From: a bacterium
GTDB lineage: Bacteria > Electryoneota > Electryoneia > Electryoneales > Electryoneaceae
Assembly (NCBI GenBank): GCA_028278125.1
Contig: JANQEY010000305.1
Coordinates: 62,001 to 126,000 of the forward strand
DNA length: 64,000 nucleotides
Direction: 5' to 3'
The notes below the pieces were generated by a model. It was given only the letters and a program-made list of their open reading frames with translations, was not told the origin of the DNA and searched no databases. A program made the translations under genes and the position numbers. Shown here piece after piece: positions 44,745-52,944 of the stretch (position 1 is its first letter; each line of letters starts with the position of its first letter).

Positions 44745-45773
44745 ATGGAAAAAGCAGACTTGAACTGGCCGGAACTACCATTTGGGTATATGAAAACGAA
44801 TTGCCATCTTGAATACTATTTCAGGGATGGTAAATGGGATGATGGACAAGCGGTTGAGGATGATACGATTAACCTGAACATCGCGGCTTCGTGCCTCCAT
44901 TATGGTCAGGAATGTTTTGAAGGTATCAAGGTATTTGGAAATCCGGAAGGTGGAGCACAGATTTTTCGGGTGGAGGAGAACGCCAAGCGGATGGTTCGAT
45001 CTGCAACAAAAATCATGATGGAGCCATTCCCGGAGGATATGTTCAAGGAAGCTATCTTTAAATTGGTAAAACTGAACAAAGAATTTATCCCTCCCCATGG
45101 AAGTGGAGCTGCACTCTACATCCGTCCGCTGATACTGGGTATCTCGGGATTAATCGGTGTAAAACCATCAACCGATTACCTGTTCATGGTTTTCTGCACA
45201 CCGGTAGGCCCATATTTTAAAACCGGCTTTAAACCGGTGAAATTGATAGTTGAAGAAGAAGTTGACCGTGCAGCGCCAAAAGGTGTTGGAGATGTGAAGG
45301 TTGGTGGAAATTATGCAGCGGGAATGCGTGCATCGATCAGGGCACACCAGGCTGGCTATACCGAAGTTCTGTACCTTGACGCAGCCAGGAAAGAGTTTAT
45401 CGACGAATCCGGCCCAGCGAATTTCTTCGGAATAACCCCGGATAACAAGTATGTCACCCCAGCGTCGGAATCAATCCTTCCAAGTATTACCAACATGAGC
45501 CTGATGACCCTGGCAAAAGATATGGGAATGGAAGTGGAAAAACGCCCGATTCATGTTAACGAACTGTTTTACATGAAAGAGGCTGGGTGCTGCGGAACGG
45601 CGGCGGTGATCACACCGGTGAAAAGCATCACTCATAATAATCATACAGTTACTTACTGTGAAACCGATGAGGTAGGACCTACATGCAAAGCGCTGTATGA
45701 GAAACTGACAGCTATTCAGACGGGTGTTGCTGAAGACAAGTATAACTGGATTGAGAAAATCCCACTGGACTGA
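44745..45773 (+). CDS. ilvE: Branched-chain amino acid aminotransferase
   Basis: A 342-residue PLP enzyme of fold type IV that interconverts Val, Leu and Ile with their 2-oxo acids. ATG 44745 follows AGAAGGT; the longer frame from TTG 44673 overlaps the promoter and is rejected. Family blocks: L-H-Y-G-Q-E-C-F-E-G, R-V-E-E-N-A-K-R-M, A-L-Y-I-R-P, the PLP lysine region V-K-V-G-G-N-Y-A-A, and F-I-D-E-S-G-P-A-N-F-F-G. It stands alone between its promoter and a strong terminator. Confidence 0.95.
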   Translation: MEKADLNWPELPFGYMKTNCHLEYYFRDGKWDDGQAVEDDTINLNIAASCLHYGQECFEGIKVFGNPEGGAQIFRVEENAKRMVRSATKIMMEPFPEDMFKEAIFKLVKLNKEFIPPHGSGAALYIRPLILGISGLIGVKPSTDYLFMVFCTPVGPYFKTGFKPVKLIVEEEVDRAAPKGVGDVKVGGNYAAGMRASIRAHQAGYTEVLYLDAARKEFIDESGPANFFGITPDNKYVTPASESILPSITNMSLMTLAKDMGMEVEKRPIHVNELFYMKEAGCCGTAAVITPVKSITHNNHTVTYCETDEVGPTCKALYEKLTAIQTGVAEDKYNWIEKIPLD

Positions 45774-45817
45774 TAGCCCAGGTTCGGATAAAGCAACAAC
45801 ATAGATTTTACTCCAGT

Positions 45818-45849
45818 AACAGGCTCACAGGTTATGTGAGCCTGTTTTC
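45818..45849 (+). terminator. Intrinsic terminator after ilvE
   Basis: A perfect 12-bp stem AACAGGCTCACA/TGTGAGCCTGTT with a 5-nt loop, continuing into TTTTC. It has the same CAGGCTCAC core as the MCP2 and MCP3 terminators. Confidence 0.92.
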
Positions 45850-45926
45850 ATTTATCATCAGAAGCCTCTCGATTTTTTCAATTATTCCATGTCTTTTCTG
45901 GCAGGCTTGGCTGATGATTATGTAAA

Positions 45927-45955
45927 TTGACTTTAGCGCAGATCGCACTAAAACT
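45927..45955 (+). promoter_or_regulatory. Putative promoter of the cyclic-nucleotide-binding protein gene
   Basis: TTGACT at 45927 with TAAAAC at 45949 (16 bp) or AAAACT at 45950 (17 bp). This implies a leader of about 150 nt before ATG 46113, in which I see no clear structure. The rest of the 339-bp gap after ilvE is otherwise empty. Confidence 0.35.
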
Positions 45956-46112
45956 AGTCTTGCTTTACCCACGTGCTTCAACTTCCTTGAATTATTTCGC
46001 ACAGCTTCTTAACAAAAATCTATATCTCGCAATAGAAATATTTCAAACCATTTTACAAGTGGTAGATCAAATTTTGTCACCTGCTGTCAATAAAACAGAA
46101 AGGAGCTCAATT

Positions 46113-46583
46113 ATGACTGCCGACAAGGGATTAAAGGGCCAAGAACTGTTCGCGAAACTGAATGTTGACGAGATTAACCAGCTTGATCGTTTTTCACATG
46201 TTAAAGAGTTCAAAAAGGACGAAATAATCTTTGAATATGGCCAGGTATGTTCTCACATCTACATGCTGATGAGTGGGACGGTTTTCCTGATGCTACCGGC
46301 TAATCCAGCGGACTACAGTTTTGCTATTGCTGAGATCGAAAAGAACGAGATATTCGGGCTGTCGCCTATTCTTAAATCACCACGTTACACCGCGCAGGCG
46401 AAATGCCATAACGATTGCAAAGTTCTGGCAATTGAGGCTGAACCGTTTATGAAGATGCTCGATGCCAACCATAATGTTGGTCTCGGTATTCTTAACGAGG
46501 TCGCAAGGATCTACTACCTTCGTTACCTCGATATCCTGAGAAAACTCCAGGATATAGTCAGCCATGTTTCGATTGTGAAATAA
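46113..46583 (+). CDS. Cyclic-nucleotide-binding domain protein without DNA-binding domain
   Basis: A 156-residue protein starting at ATG 46113 behind a strong AAAGGAG. Most of it is one cNMP-binding-type beta-roll: F-K-K-D-E-I-I-F-E-Y-G-Q, I-Y-M-L-M-S-G-T-V-F, F-G-L-S-P-I and Y-T-A-Q-A-K. The usual phosphate-binding R-x-A-T/S signature is only loosely matched. It ends with a helix and has no helix-turn-helix, so it is not a classical Crp regulator; it may work by protein contact. Confidence 0.8.
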   Translation: MTADKGLKGQELFAKLNVDEINQLDRFSHVKEFKKDEIIFEYGQVCSHIYMLMSGTVFLMLPANPADYSFAIAEIEKNEIFGLSPILKSPRYTAQAKCHNDCKVLAIEAEPFMKMLDANHNVGLGILNEVARIYYLRYLDILRKLQDIVSHVSIVK

Positions 46584-46658
46584 ACGGCATAAATGTTCTA
46601 AGTAATTATTTTATTAAATTCTTGATATGCAAACCGGATTGCGTAACAGGAGCTGACT

Positions 46659-47147
46659 ATGCTTTTTGCCCGCAATTTATTCAGGATAATTTTACTGGTA
46701 ATAATTGTCCTGGTCCTGAGTTTCATCCTGTGTTCATGTGCGAATAAACAGGAATCACGGGAAGAGGATATTTCCCGGATAAAACAATTCATGGAAACAT
46801 CGGGTCAGGCAGTAAATGATGGTGATGCTCAAGCTCAAGTAGCCCGTTTCACCCAGGACGGTATATACATGTGGCCTGATCATCCTTCAATACAGGGACG
46901 TGAAGAGTTGTTAGAATTCTTCACAGACCGGTTTTTAAAAGTTGATGTCAAGCTTGAAAACAGGTCGGAAGAGCTGAAGGTGTTTGACGGATGGGCATTT
47001 GAACGCGGGACCTATACAGCCGAAATCAGCCCTAAAGCTTTTGATACTTTGATTACAGTCCATGGAAAATACCTGAGTATCCTGCAGCGCCAGGATGACG
47101 GAAACTGGCTTGTCTCCAGGCGTATTAGAAACCAGGATCATCCATAA
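46659..47147 (+). CDS. SnoaL/DUF4440-like lipoprotein
   Basis: A 162-residue protein with an N-terminal hydrophobic segment ending in L-C-S-C (about residue 27), probably a lipoprotein signal. The rest resembles the SnoaL-like/DUF4440 NTF2 fold: I-K-Q-F-M-E-T-S-G-Q-A-V-N-D-G-D, then F-T-Q-D-G-I-Y-M-W-P-D-H-P and I-Q-G-R-E-E-L-L. Such proteins are ligand-binding or of unknown function. Preceded by AGGAG. Confidence 0.75.
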   Translation: MLFARNLFRIILLVIIVLVLSFILCSCANKQESREEDISRIKQFMETSGQAVNDGDAQAQVARFTQDGIYMWPDHPSIQGREELLEFFTDRFLKVDVKLENRSEELKVFDGWAFERGTYTAEISPKAFDTLITVHGKYLSILQRQDDGNWLVSRRIRNQDHP

Positions 47148-47336
47148 AAAAGTGGTAATACATTCCAACTGATTTATACTTGTCAGTGATAATTATGTCT
47201 GACGTATTGAGATAAATTTATAGTTCCAGCCTCACAAATCTTGACAACCCGAACAGCCATACTGTAATATAAAACCGAAATTCTTACCGGGCTGCCAGGC
47301 ATAGATTTTCCGAATAATCGTTTCAAATAATTACCG

Positions 47337-47365
47337 TTGACGGCATGTTTCGTCCCGGATATCGT
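47337..47365 (+). promoter_or_regulatory. Weak putative promoter of the M15/holin pair
   Basis: TTGACG and TATCGT with a 17-bp spacer, 40 bp before the start codon. The -10 element is poor. Confidence 0.3.
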
Positions 47366-47404
47366 GCTTTGTGTTAAAACATAAATTTTCTCGAGGTAAA
47401 CAAA

Positions 47405-47947
47405 ATGGCATCACGCAAAATAGAAGACCTTGTTCCATTGCTGCAGTCTAAAGCAAGAATGGTAGAGCGTGCTTGTGAAGAGGCTGGAAGGTTTGATCTC
47501 CTGATCTATTGTACCCTTCGGCCATTGGAGGAGCAGGCACGCCTCTACCGCCAGTCCCGTTCACGGCAGACCATCGACATCAAAATCCAGAAATTCCGCA
47601 GCCGTGGATATTCAATCCTCGCGGATATAATTGAAAACGTTGGGCCGTGCTATGGGGAACATGTCACCAACGCCGCGCCGGGAGAATCTTGGCACAACTA
47701 CGGCCAGGCTTTCGACGCAGTCCCGCTGATTGGCGGGAAAGCGGCATGGAATTACATGAAAGCGAAGGAGTACTGGGATGCTTACGGCGAGGCTGTCAGG
47801 CAAACAGGTCTTTTCTGGGCGGGTGACTGGACAGGTTTCAGGGAATACCCGCACTCGCAGCTTAATCCCGGCGGCAATCCGCTTAAATCGTTAAGTCCCG
47901 ACGAGGTTTACGACATATTGGATGAAAACGGACTGTTACCAAAATAA
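47405..47947 (+). CDS. M15-family peptidoglycan peptidase (endolysin-like)
   Basis: A 180-residue enzyme without signal peptide. The zinc site of the M15 (VanY/L-Ala-D-Glu peptidase) family is visible: S-W-H-N-Y-G-Q-A-F-D near residue 97 gives His and Asp, and the third ligand is the His of E-Y-P-H-S-Q-L near residue 142. R-P-L-E-E-Q-A-R-L-Y near residue 39 is the conserved substrate loop. Absence of export signal and the downstream holin indicate a phage-type endolysin. No other phage genes are seen nearby. Confidence 0.88.
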   Translation: MASRKIEDLVPLLQSKARMVERACEEAGRFDLLIYCTLRPLEEQARLYRQSRSRQTIDIKIQKFRSRGYSILADIIENVGPCYGEHVTNAAPGESWHNYGQAFDAVPLIGGKAAWNYMKAKEYWDAYGEAVRQTGLFWAGDWTGFREYPHSQLNPGGNPLKSLSPDEVYDILDENGLLPK

Positions 47948-47982
47948 ACACTTGCAGGCTGAGTTTAATCTGGAGGTGAATC

Positions 47983-48753
47983 ATGTTCCAGTTATTAGCT
48001 GCTATTCCTACAATATTTAACGCTGTCGGCAAAGTTACCGATCTGTTCAAGAAGGGCAAGGAAACCGTTGAAGCGGTTACAGGGAAAACGTCGGTAGCTT
48101 CAACACCTGAAGAACTACGTGCCGAAGTTGAAAGTTTACCGCCTGAAGAGCAAAACCGCTGGGTAGAGGTGATGTCCAAACAGGTTGATATGTACGCTAA
48201 GCAGAACGAACGGCTGGCGATTGAAATCGGGCTTGTAGACGAAAACATAACAAAGAAACTGGGAACGGAAGCGGCAAATAAAATCGCAAAGCTTCGTATG
48301 ACTACCCGTCCCTGGACAGTCCGGTGGATGGTTCACTATGTCCTGTTCCCATTTTACCTGGTGGCCATCGACGTTGTCCAGAACGTTCTTGTCGCCTGGT
48401 TTCCTTTCTTGAAGACTTGGGGAGTGGAACCATTTAACGTTTTCGCTTATGTCTTCGGGGTTATGAATCTTCCCAGTGGCGGCGATGCTTCGGCGGTGGA
48501 AAAAATCGTATCGGTATTTACGAAGAATGGCGGCCCGACAACTTTTGCCGGGCAGTTGTATATAGAATCTATTCCATGGGTAGTGGCGATAATCCTCGGC
48601 TACATGGGACTCCGTGAAATCGGCAAAGCAAAGGGACACAAAGACGCGGCGGCTCCATTAACCGAAGGCGCATCACCCGTTTCAGTTGTCAGCAAAGCCC
48701 TGACACAGGGTGTCGGACTGGTGGGTAATATCAGGAATTGGTTTAAAAAATGA
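47983..48753 (+). CDS. Holin-like protein, 3TM (gene-transfer-agent) type
   Basis: A 256-residue protein beginning 35 bp after the M15 gene. The N-terminal half is a charged helical region (A-E-V-E-S-L-P-P-E-E-Q). The middle has the block R-P-W-T-V-R-W-M-V-H-Y followed by hydrophobic helices at about residues 118-136 and 150-166, and another at about 196-211 (P-W-V-V-A-I-I-L-G-Y-M-G-L-R). R-P-x-x-x-x-W plus three helices matches the Holin_3TMs family (PF11351), named for gene-transfer-agent release. With the M15 peptidase it forms a two-gene lysis or export cassette. Confidence 0.75.
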   Translation: MFQLLAAIPTIFNAVGKVTDLFKKGKETVEAVTGKTSVASTPEELRAEVESLPPEEQNRWVEVMSKQVDMYAKQNERLAIEIGLVDENITKKLGTEAANKIAKLRMTTRPWTVRWMVHYVLFPFYLVAIDVVQNVLVAWFPFLKTWGVEPFNVFAYVFGVMNLPSGGDASAVEKIVSVFTKNGGPTTFAGQLYIESIPWVVAIILGYMGLREIGKAKGHKDAAAPLTEGASPVSVVSKALTQGVGLVGNIRNWFKK

Positions 48754-48772
48754 TTAACCTTAATTATTAGAA

Positions 48773-50128
48773 TCAGTCATTAGGAATCCTGATTTTACAT
48801 AAAGCTCCATCCTGATCCTGAACAATAAACTCAATCGTCCCACCATGGGATTCAACAGCCCATTTGGCGATTGACAGGCCAAGGCCTGTGCCGCCGCTCT
48901 CACGGGATCGTGCTTTGTCCAGCCGGTAAAACCGGTCAAATACTTTCTCACGCTCCGATTTGGGAATTCCCGGCCCGTTGTCGATAACATCGATCACGGC
49001 TGAATTATCACCGGGGAATGATACTTTTACATCTATTTTACCACCTTCTGGTGTATACTGGATGGCGTTATGGATAACGTTGCTTAATGCCTGGCGGAAT
49101 GTCGTCTGGCAAAGATTGACCTTCCCGGGATCTAGATTATTAAATAAAAGGATTTGTTTTTTCTCTTCAGCCAGGACACGTAATTCATCTACAACACCCT
49201 GCACAAAATAGGCAAGTTCAACCTCTTCAAATTCGAGCTTGCTGTTCCCGGAATCGCTTCTTGCCAGTGTCAGGAGTTGGTCGGTCAGATTTGATATTCT
49301 TTCAACCTCTTCCAGCATACTGCCGATGGTTTCTTTGTATTTCTCCTTGTCCAGGTTGTTTTTAAGGGCTACTTCACCCACACTCCTGATAGAAGTCAAA
49401 GGTGTGCGGAGTTCATGGGACGCGTCGGAAGTAAAACGTCGCAACTGATCAAACGATTTTTCCAGCCGGGCAAGCATCCTGTTCATCACCTCAGCAAGTT
49501 GCCCGATCTCGTCAGATTTGTTGGTAACCGGCAACCTTTCCGAAAGAGACTCCGCGGAAATTAGACGAGCTTTTTCAGTGATTTCTGTTACCGGTTTCAA
49601 CGCTTTCCGTGCGAGGAAATATCCGGCAGCAAGCACAAATATCAATCCGGCAGGCACAGCAGCGACCAGGATTGTAGCAAGCGTCTGCAAATTTTCTTTA
49701 ACGGACGAGGCGTCCATACCGTACTTGATATGTATGCCGTACTCGTCTATATCACCGCTCTTAATTTGAAAGTTTTCCAGGTGTTCAGGAAGGGCAGGCT
49801 GTTTATCCCTTTTTCCTTTCGGCCAGGCAATATCTGAGAGGGAATTATCCTTCCATGCTTCTGTTTCGTAAGCAATTTTATTGTCCCGGAGTATGATAAA
49901 AGATTCCGACTGGCTTATGTGGTAAACATCATAAATATCACCGCCGGAATTTATCAGTATTGAACTGATTGTTTCAAATCCGGCATTCAGTTTATCGTTG
50001 AAGTTGGTTTCGATCTGATGTTTCATGAAGAAATAAACAGCACCGGAAACCGTCACCTGGATTGCCAAGATGATCACGGCATTCAGGAGTGTTAAACGTT
50101 TTAGAATTCCCATTTTTCCGGTTGTCAT
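48773..50128 (-). CDS. Sensor histidine kinase (CusS-like)
   Basis: A 451-residue membrane kinase. TM1 about residues 13-33, a periplasmic sensor of about 120 residues, TM2 about 152-172, HAMP about 173-225, then the dimerisation domain with F-T-S-D-A-S-H-E-L-R-T-P-L-T-S and the ATPase domain with N-V-I-H-N-A-I-Q-Y-T, D-N-G-P-G-I-P and G-G-T-G-L-G-L-S. The architecture fits heavy-metal-type (CusS) sensors, but no metal-resistance gene is adjacent. It overlaps the response regulator gene by 4 bp. Confidence 0.95.
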   Translation of the reverse strand: MTTGKMGILKRLTLLNAVIILAIQVTVSGAVYFFMKHQIETNFNDKLNAGFETISSILINSGGDIYDVYHISQSESFIILRDNKIAYETEAWKDNSLSDIAWPKGKRDKQPALPEHLENFQIKSGDIDEYGIHIKYGMDASSVKENLQTLATILVAAVPAGLIFVLAAGYFLARKALKPVTEITEKARLISAESLSERLPVTNKSDEIGQLAEVMNRMLARLEKSFDQLRRFTSDASHELRTPLTSIRSVGEVALKNNLDKEKYKETIGSMLEEVERISNLTDQLLTLARSDSGNSKLEFEEVELAYFVQGVVDELRVLAEEKKQILLFNNLDPGKVNLCQTTFRQALSNVIHNAIQYTPEGGKIDVKVSFPGDNSAVIDVIDNGPGIPKSEREKVFDRFYRLDKARSRESGGTGLGLSIAKWAVESHGGTIEFIVQDQDGALCKIRIPND

Positions 50129-50808
50129 TCCGTTGTCTCCCTGAGGATAAAGCCAACACCACGGATCGTCTGCAACAGGTGTTTTTCAAAAGGGGTATCA
50201 ATTTTAGCGCGGAGACGGTTGACCTGGACATCGATCACGTTATCCAGGGGGGTATCCCGCTCGCTTACCTCCCAGACGTCCCTGGCAAGCATTTCACGGG
50301 ATACAACATGTCCCTGGTGACTCATCAGGTACTCAAGCAGCTTAAACTCACGCTGAGTAAGCTGGACCGGTTTCCCTGCACGGATTACAGTCTGTGTAAC
50401 CTTATCCAGCTCGAGGTCGGCGATAGTCAAACGGAGGGTTTCCCCCGAACGGCCTCTGCGGGTTAACGCCCTGATCCGGGCAACCAGTTCAGGGAATGCG
50501 AAGGGCTTAACCAGGTAATCATCGGCGCCACTGTCCAGCCCATAAACACGATCCTCGACGGTATCCTTAGCGGTAAGGATCAGAACAGGTGTATTCTTAT
50601 GCTGTTCACGGAGGGCTTTCAGGATTTCGATACCGTCACGTCCCGGCAGCATCAGGTCGAGGACAATCAGGTCGAAGGTTTGGGTGGTTGCAAGGAAATA
50701 CCCGTCTTCACCGGTATTTGCTAATTCGACCTCGTAATTCTCCTGTTCAAGCCCATCCTTGATAGCTTTCGCTACCTTCAGCTCGTCTTCAACAACAAGG
50801 ATCTTCAT
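50125..50808 (-). CDS. OmpR-family response regulator (CusR-like)
   Basis: A 227-residue regulator. Receiver (1-120) with E-D-E, the phospho-Asp in V-L-D-L-M-L-P-G, T-A-K and L-V-K-P-F; winged-helix DNA-binding domain (about 130-225) with L-T-Q-R-E-F-K-L-L-E-Y-L and V-I-D-V-Q-V-N-R-L-R-A-K. It is the partner of the downstream kinase. The palindrome at 52785, upstream of the operon promoter, is a candidate binding site. Confidence 0.96.
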   Translation of the reverse strand: MKILVVEDELKVAKAIKDGLEQENYEVELANTGEDGYFLATTQTFDLIVLDLMLPGRDGIEILKALREQHKNTPVLILTAKDTVEDRVYGLDSGADDYLVKPFAFPELVARIRALTRRGRSGETLRLTIADLELDKVTQTVIRAGKPVQLTQREFKLLEYLMSHQGHVVSREMLARDVWEVSERDTPLDNVIDVQVNRLRAKIDTPFEKHLLQTIRGVGFILRETTE

Positions 50809-50869
50809 TCATATTCCGCACGTTTTGCTTATATCAAAATCCGACGCTGAATACTTTAACAGTTTTCTG

Positions 50870-51919
50870 CTACCTGTACGAATGCCTGGATTCCCCTGAT
50901 TCCGTTTTAGTGTAGTGATCTGAGAGCACTTTGTCGAGCTTTCCATCAAAGGTTTCGCAGATTTCCACAACGGATTTCAGTCCGAAAATGCAGGCAATTG
51001 CCACCGGATCAGCACGGTAATCCGTATGTCCCTCATAAAATCCGTAACGTTGAATATAATAGGGATTCATTTCCGAGATGTGGATGTATGTCAGTTTCTC
51101 AGTCATCATTTTTAATCCATCTTCAGATAAGTGGCTGTATTCTTTATTCAAATAATCCAGTTCCGATCTATCGAGTTCATGACTAATGAAGAACTGGTAC
51201 GATCCCCGGATACCGTCGTTAAACAGGGATTCCTGGTACCCCTTTGTCCCCAAAATTCTTAAATGAACTTCATTACCGTTATAAAGAATCACAGGAGTAT
51301 CGTTGTCATGACGACCATATAAATTCCCGTGTTCGTACTGTTTCAAAACCAGGTTCCAGGTATGGAAAAGAGGCTTTGCCAATTCTCCATGAGTTAATCC
51401 CATCTCTGCCACAAGACGGTTGTCACCTGTGAGTACACTAATTATATCTTCATCGCTTCCCAGGAATCCGGCGAAGGATATGTTGCCCGGTTTCCCAATA
51501 CGATTTATTTCACTCACAGGTTTCCCGGTGATCGTTACAGTTGATTCCAATTCCGACTCTGAATGAAGCCCATTTAACGCCAAAGTTGGAAAATCGGACG
51601 AGTTAATAAACAACTGGTCAACTTTTCCTATGCCATCACGTCCCCACGGCAACAACACATCACTGTTCTCTACGGTTACATTTACAAGTGAATAATTATT
51701 GTCGGCTGTTTTAACGGTTACAAATTCTACAGCATCTTCTGTAATAAAAGGAGATGGGAATTGAGGTTGAATTTCTACCCGGTTCGGGTATAGCACTTCT
51801 TTATCCAGGTTACCGAAACTTATCTGCGCTACGGCTTCTGAAATAAAGCAGGCAGCCAGGATCAACGTCAGCATCGCTTTTAAAAATGTCTGCGAAAGTT
51901 TTGTAGATTGTACATTCAT
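50870..51919 (-). CDS. Exported protein of unknown function
   Basis: A 349-residue protein with a signal peptide (residues about 1-30, ending A-V-A). I do not recognise a family. The N-terminal half is beta-rich (P-Q-F-P-S-P-F, V-T-V-E-N-S-D-V-L-L); the C-terminal half is helical with acidic and aromatic residues (E-L-D-R-S-E-L-D-Y-L, Y-G-F-Y-E-G-H-T-D-Y-R). An H-T-D-Y-R-A-D-P-V-A-I-A block near residue 305 recalls helices that follow zinc sites in metallopeptidases, but no HExxH is present. Strong ribosome site AAGGAGAG. It lies 61 bp upstream of the response regulator, so it is probably co-transcribed. Confidence 0.75.
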   Translation of the reverse strand: MNVQSTKLSQTFLKAMLTLILAACFISEAVAQISFGNLDKEVLYPNRVEIQPQFPSPFITEDAVEFVTVKTADNNYSLVNVTVENSDVLLPWGRDGIGKVDQLFINSSDFPTLALNGLHSESELESTVTITGKPVSEINRIGKPGNISFAGFLGSDEDIISVLTGDNRLVAEMGLTHGELAKPLFHTWNLVLKQYEHGNLYGRHDNDTPVILYNGNEVHLRILGTKGYQESLFNDGIRGSYQFFISHELDRSELDYLNKEYSHLSEDGLKMMTEKLTYIHISEMNPYYIQRYGFYEGHTDYRADPVAIACIFGLKSVVEICETFDGKLDKVLSDHYTKTESGESRHSYR

Positions 51920-51929
51920 GATTCTCTCC

Positions 51930-52718
51930 TTAATCCTTATCTTCTCTCAACTTTAAAACCGGCTCAAATTCGGAAACATCCAGGGGTATGTTATACTTTA
52001 TCTCGTCTATGGTTAAACGGCTGTATCCACCTTTGCGGTTAAAAAAGAAGGAGGAGGGAAATTTGATACCGTCAAAATCACGGTATTCTTCTATGTCAGC
52101 ATACCAGCTTCTCCTGATCAAACCGGTTTTAACATCGAAGAGGATAGAAATAGTAGAATCGTCCCGGTCGGTAGCTTCAATAACCCAGACAGGATAGTCC
52201 TGGTGGTAATTCCTACCGGCTAGGCAATTCCTTGGATAGATTTTGTTGAAATTGAGGATGTTCCAGGGATTAAACATCCAGAAAAGACCAACCATATCGT
52301 GACGTGACTCAGCGGAAACACCATTTTCCTGTTGTTTCCAGCCATGAGAACCGTCATATCCCTCCATATGAACCGCGTCGGGCTTAGTGTGTTTTATATA
52401 CCATGTATCTGGTGCCTGTATGAGCATCTCGAAAGCTGTGACGGTGACCTGCGGTTCACGGTAGCTTAGATCCGTTACCCAAGTACCGGACACAACCACT
52501 GTCTTTATCTTTTTCAGCTTGTCAGGTCCACCAACCAGCTTGATATACTTTTTCAATATCTCATCTACATCGGGAACCGAGTTGTTCACTTGTTCGGATG
52601 TTTTAGATTGATCGTTATCAAAACAAAGGATCTCTATGTTTGAAAATTCAATCGCTGATGAAAATGAAGAGAATATTGGTAGAAGTATTAACGATAGAAC
52701 GAGTGATTTTCTTATCAT
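51930..52718 (-). CDS. Exported LolA-like (outer-membrane lipoprotein-sorting-like) protein
   Basis: A 262-residue protein with a signal peptide (about 1-22). The pattern I-L-K-K-Y-I-K-L-V-G-G, I-K-T-V-V-V-S-G-T-W, D-G-S-H-G-W-K-Q, F-D-V-K-T-G-L-I-R-R-S-W-Y, then F-D-G-I-K-F-P-S resembles the LolA/outer membrane lipoprotein-sorting-like half-barrel fold seen in many FCB secreted proteins. Ribosome site CAGGAGGT. First gene of the run leading to the two-component system. Confidence 0.7.
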   Translation of the reverse strand: MIRKSLVLSLILLPIFSSFSSAIEFSNIEILCFDNDQSKTSEQVNNSVPDVDEILKKYIKLVGGPDKLKKIKTVVVSGTWVTDLSYREPQVTVTAFEMLIQAPDTWYIKHTKPDAVHMEGYDGSHGWKQQENGVSAESRHDMVGLFWMFNPWNILNFNKIYPRNCLAGRNYHQDYPVWVIEATDRDDSTISILFDVKTGLIRRSWYADIEEYRDFDGIKFPSSFFFNRKGGYSRLTIDEIKYNIPLDVSEFEPVLKLREDKD

Positions 52719-52744
52719 GATTACCTCCTGAAATGTTCAGAAAC

Positions 52745-52774
52745 ATTATAGAGGTAACTCTTATAAAATAGCAA
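52745..52774 (-). promoter_or_regulatory. Promoter of the exported-protein/two-component operon
   Basis: On the minus strand TTGCTA (52769-52774) and a perfect TATAAT (52745-52750) with an 18-bp spacer, 26 bp before the start codon. Confidence 0.55.
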
Positions 52775-52784
52775 CTTAAGTTTT

Positions 52785-52802
52785 TCTTACATTTCTGTAA
52801 GA
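52785..52802. promoter_or_regulatory. Palindrome upstream of the promoter, candidate response-regulator site
   Basis: TCTTACA-TTTC-TGTAAGA is a perfect 7-bp inverted repeat, with a further TCTTACC half-site 8 bp beyond. It ends 11 bp from the -35 element, a usual place for an OmpR-family activator. Confidence 0.5.
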
Positions 52803-52944
52803 GTATTAATCTTACCCCTGAATCTGAAAATTTCCTGTAATTTCCAGCTAATACGAGCACGATGAGTAATAAATCCCGCTTGCAAGAAGTAGCTGGTTTC
52901 CGTAGCTTGAAAGACGCCAATTTCTTATGTTTTTCGAGGTATAT

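Noticed and set aside
45927..46112. N-terminal extension of the cyclic-nucleotide-binding protein from TTG 45927
   Set aside because: That TTG is part of the TTGACT promoter-like sequence, and ATG 46113 has a strong AAAGGAG site and fits the domain start.
47405..48753. Prophage
   Set aside because: Only the two lysis-type genes are present; neighbours are ordinary chromosomal genes and no integrase, terminase or capsid gene is seen.
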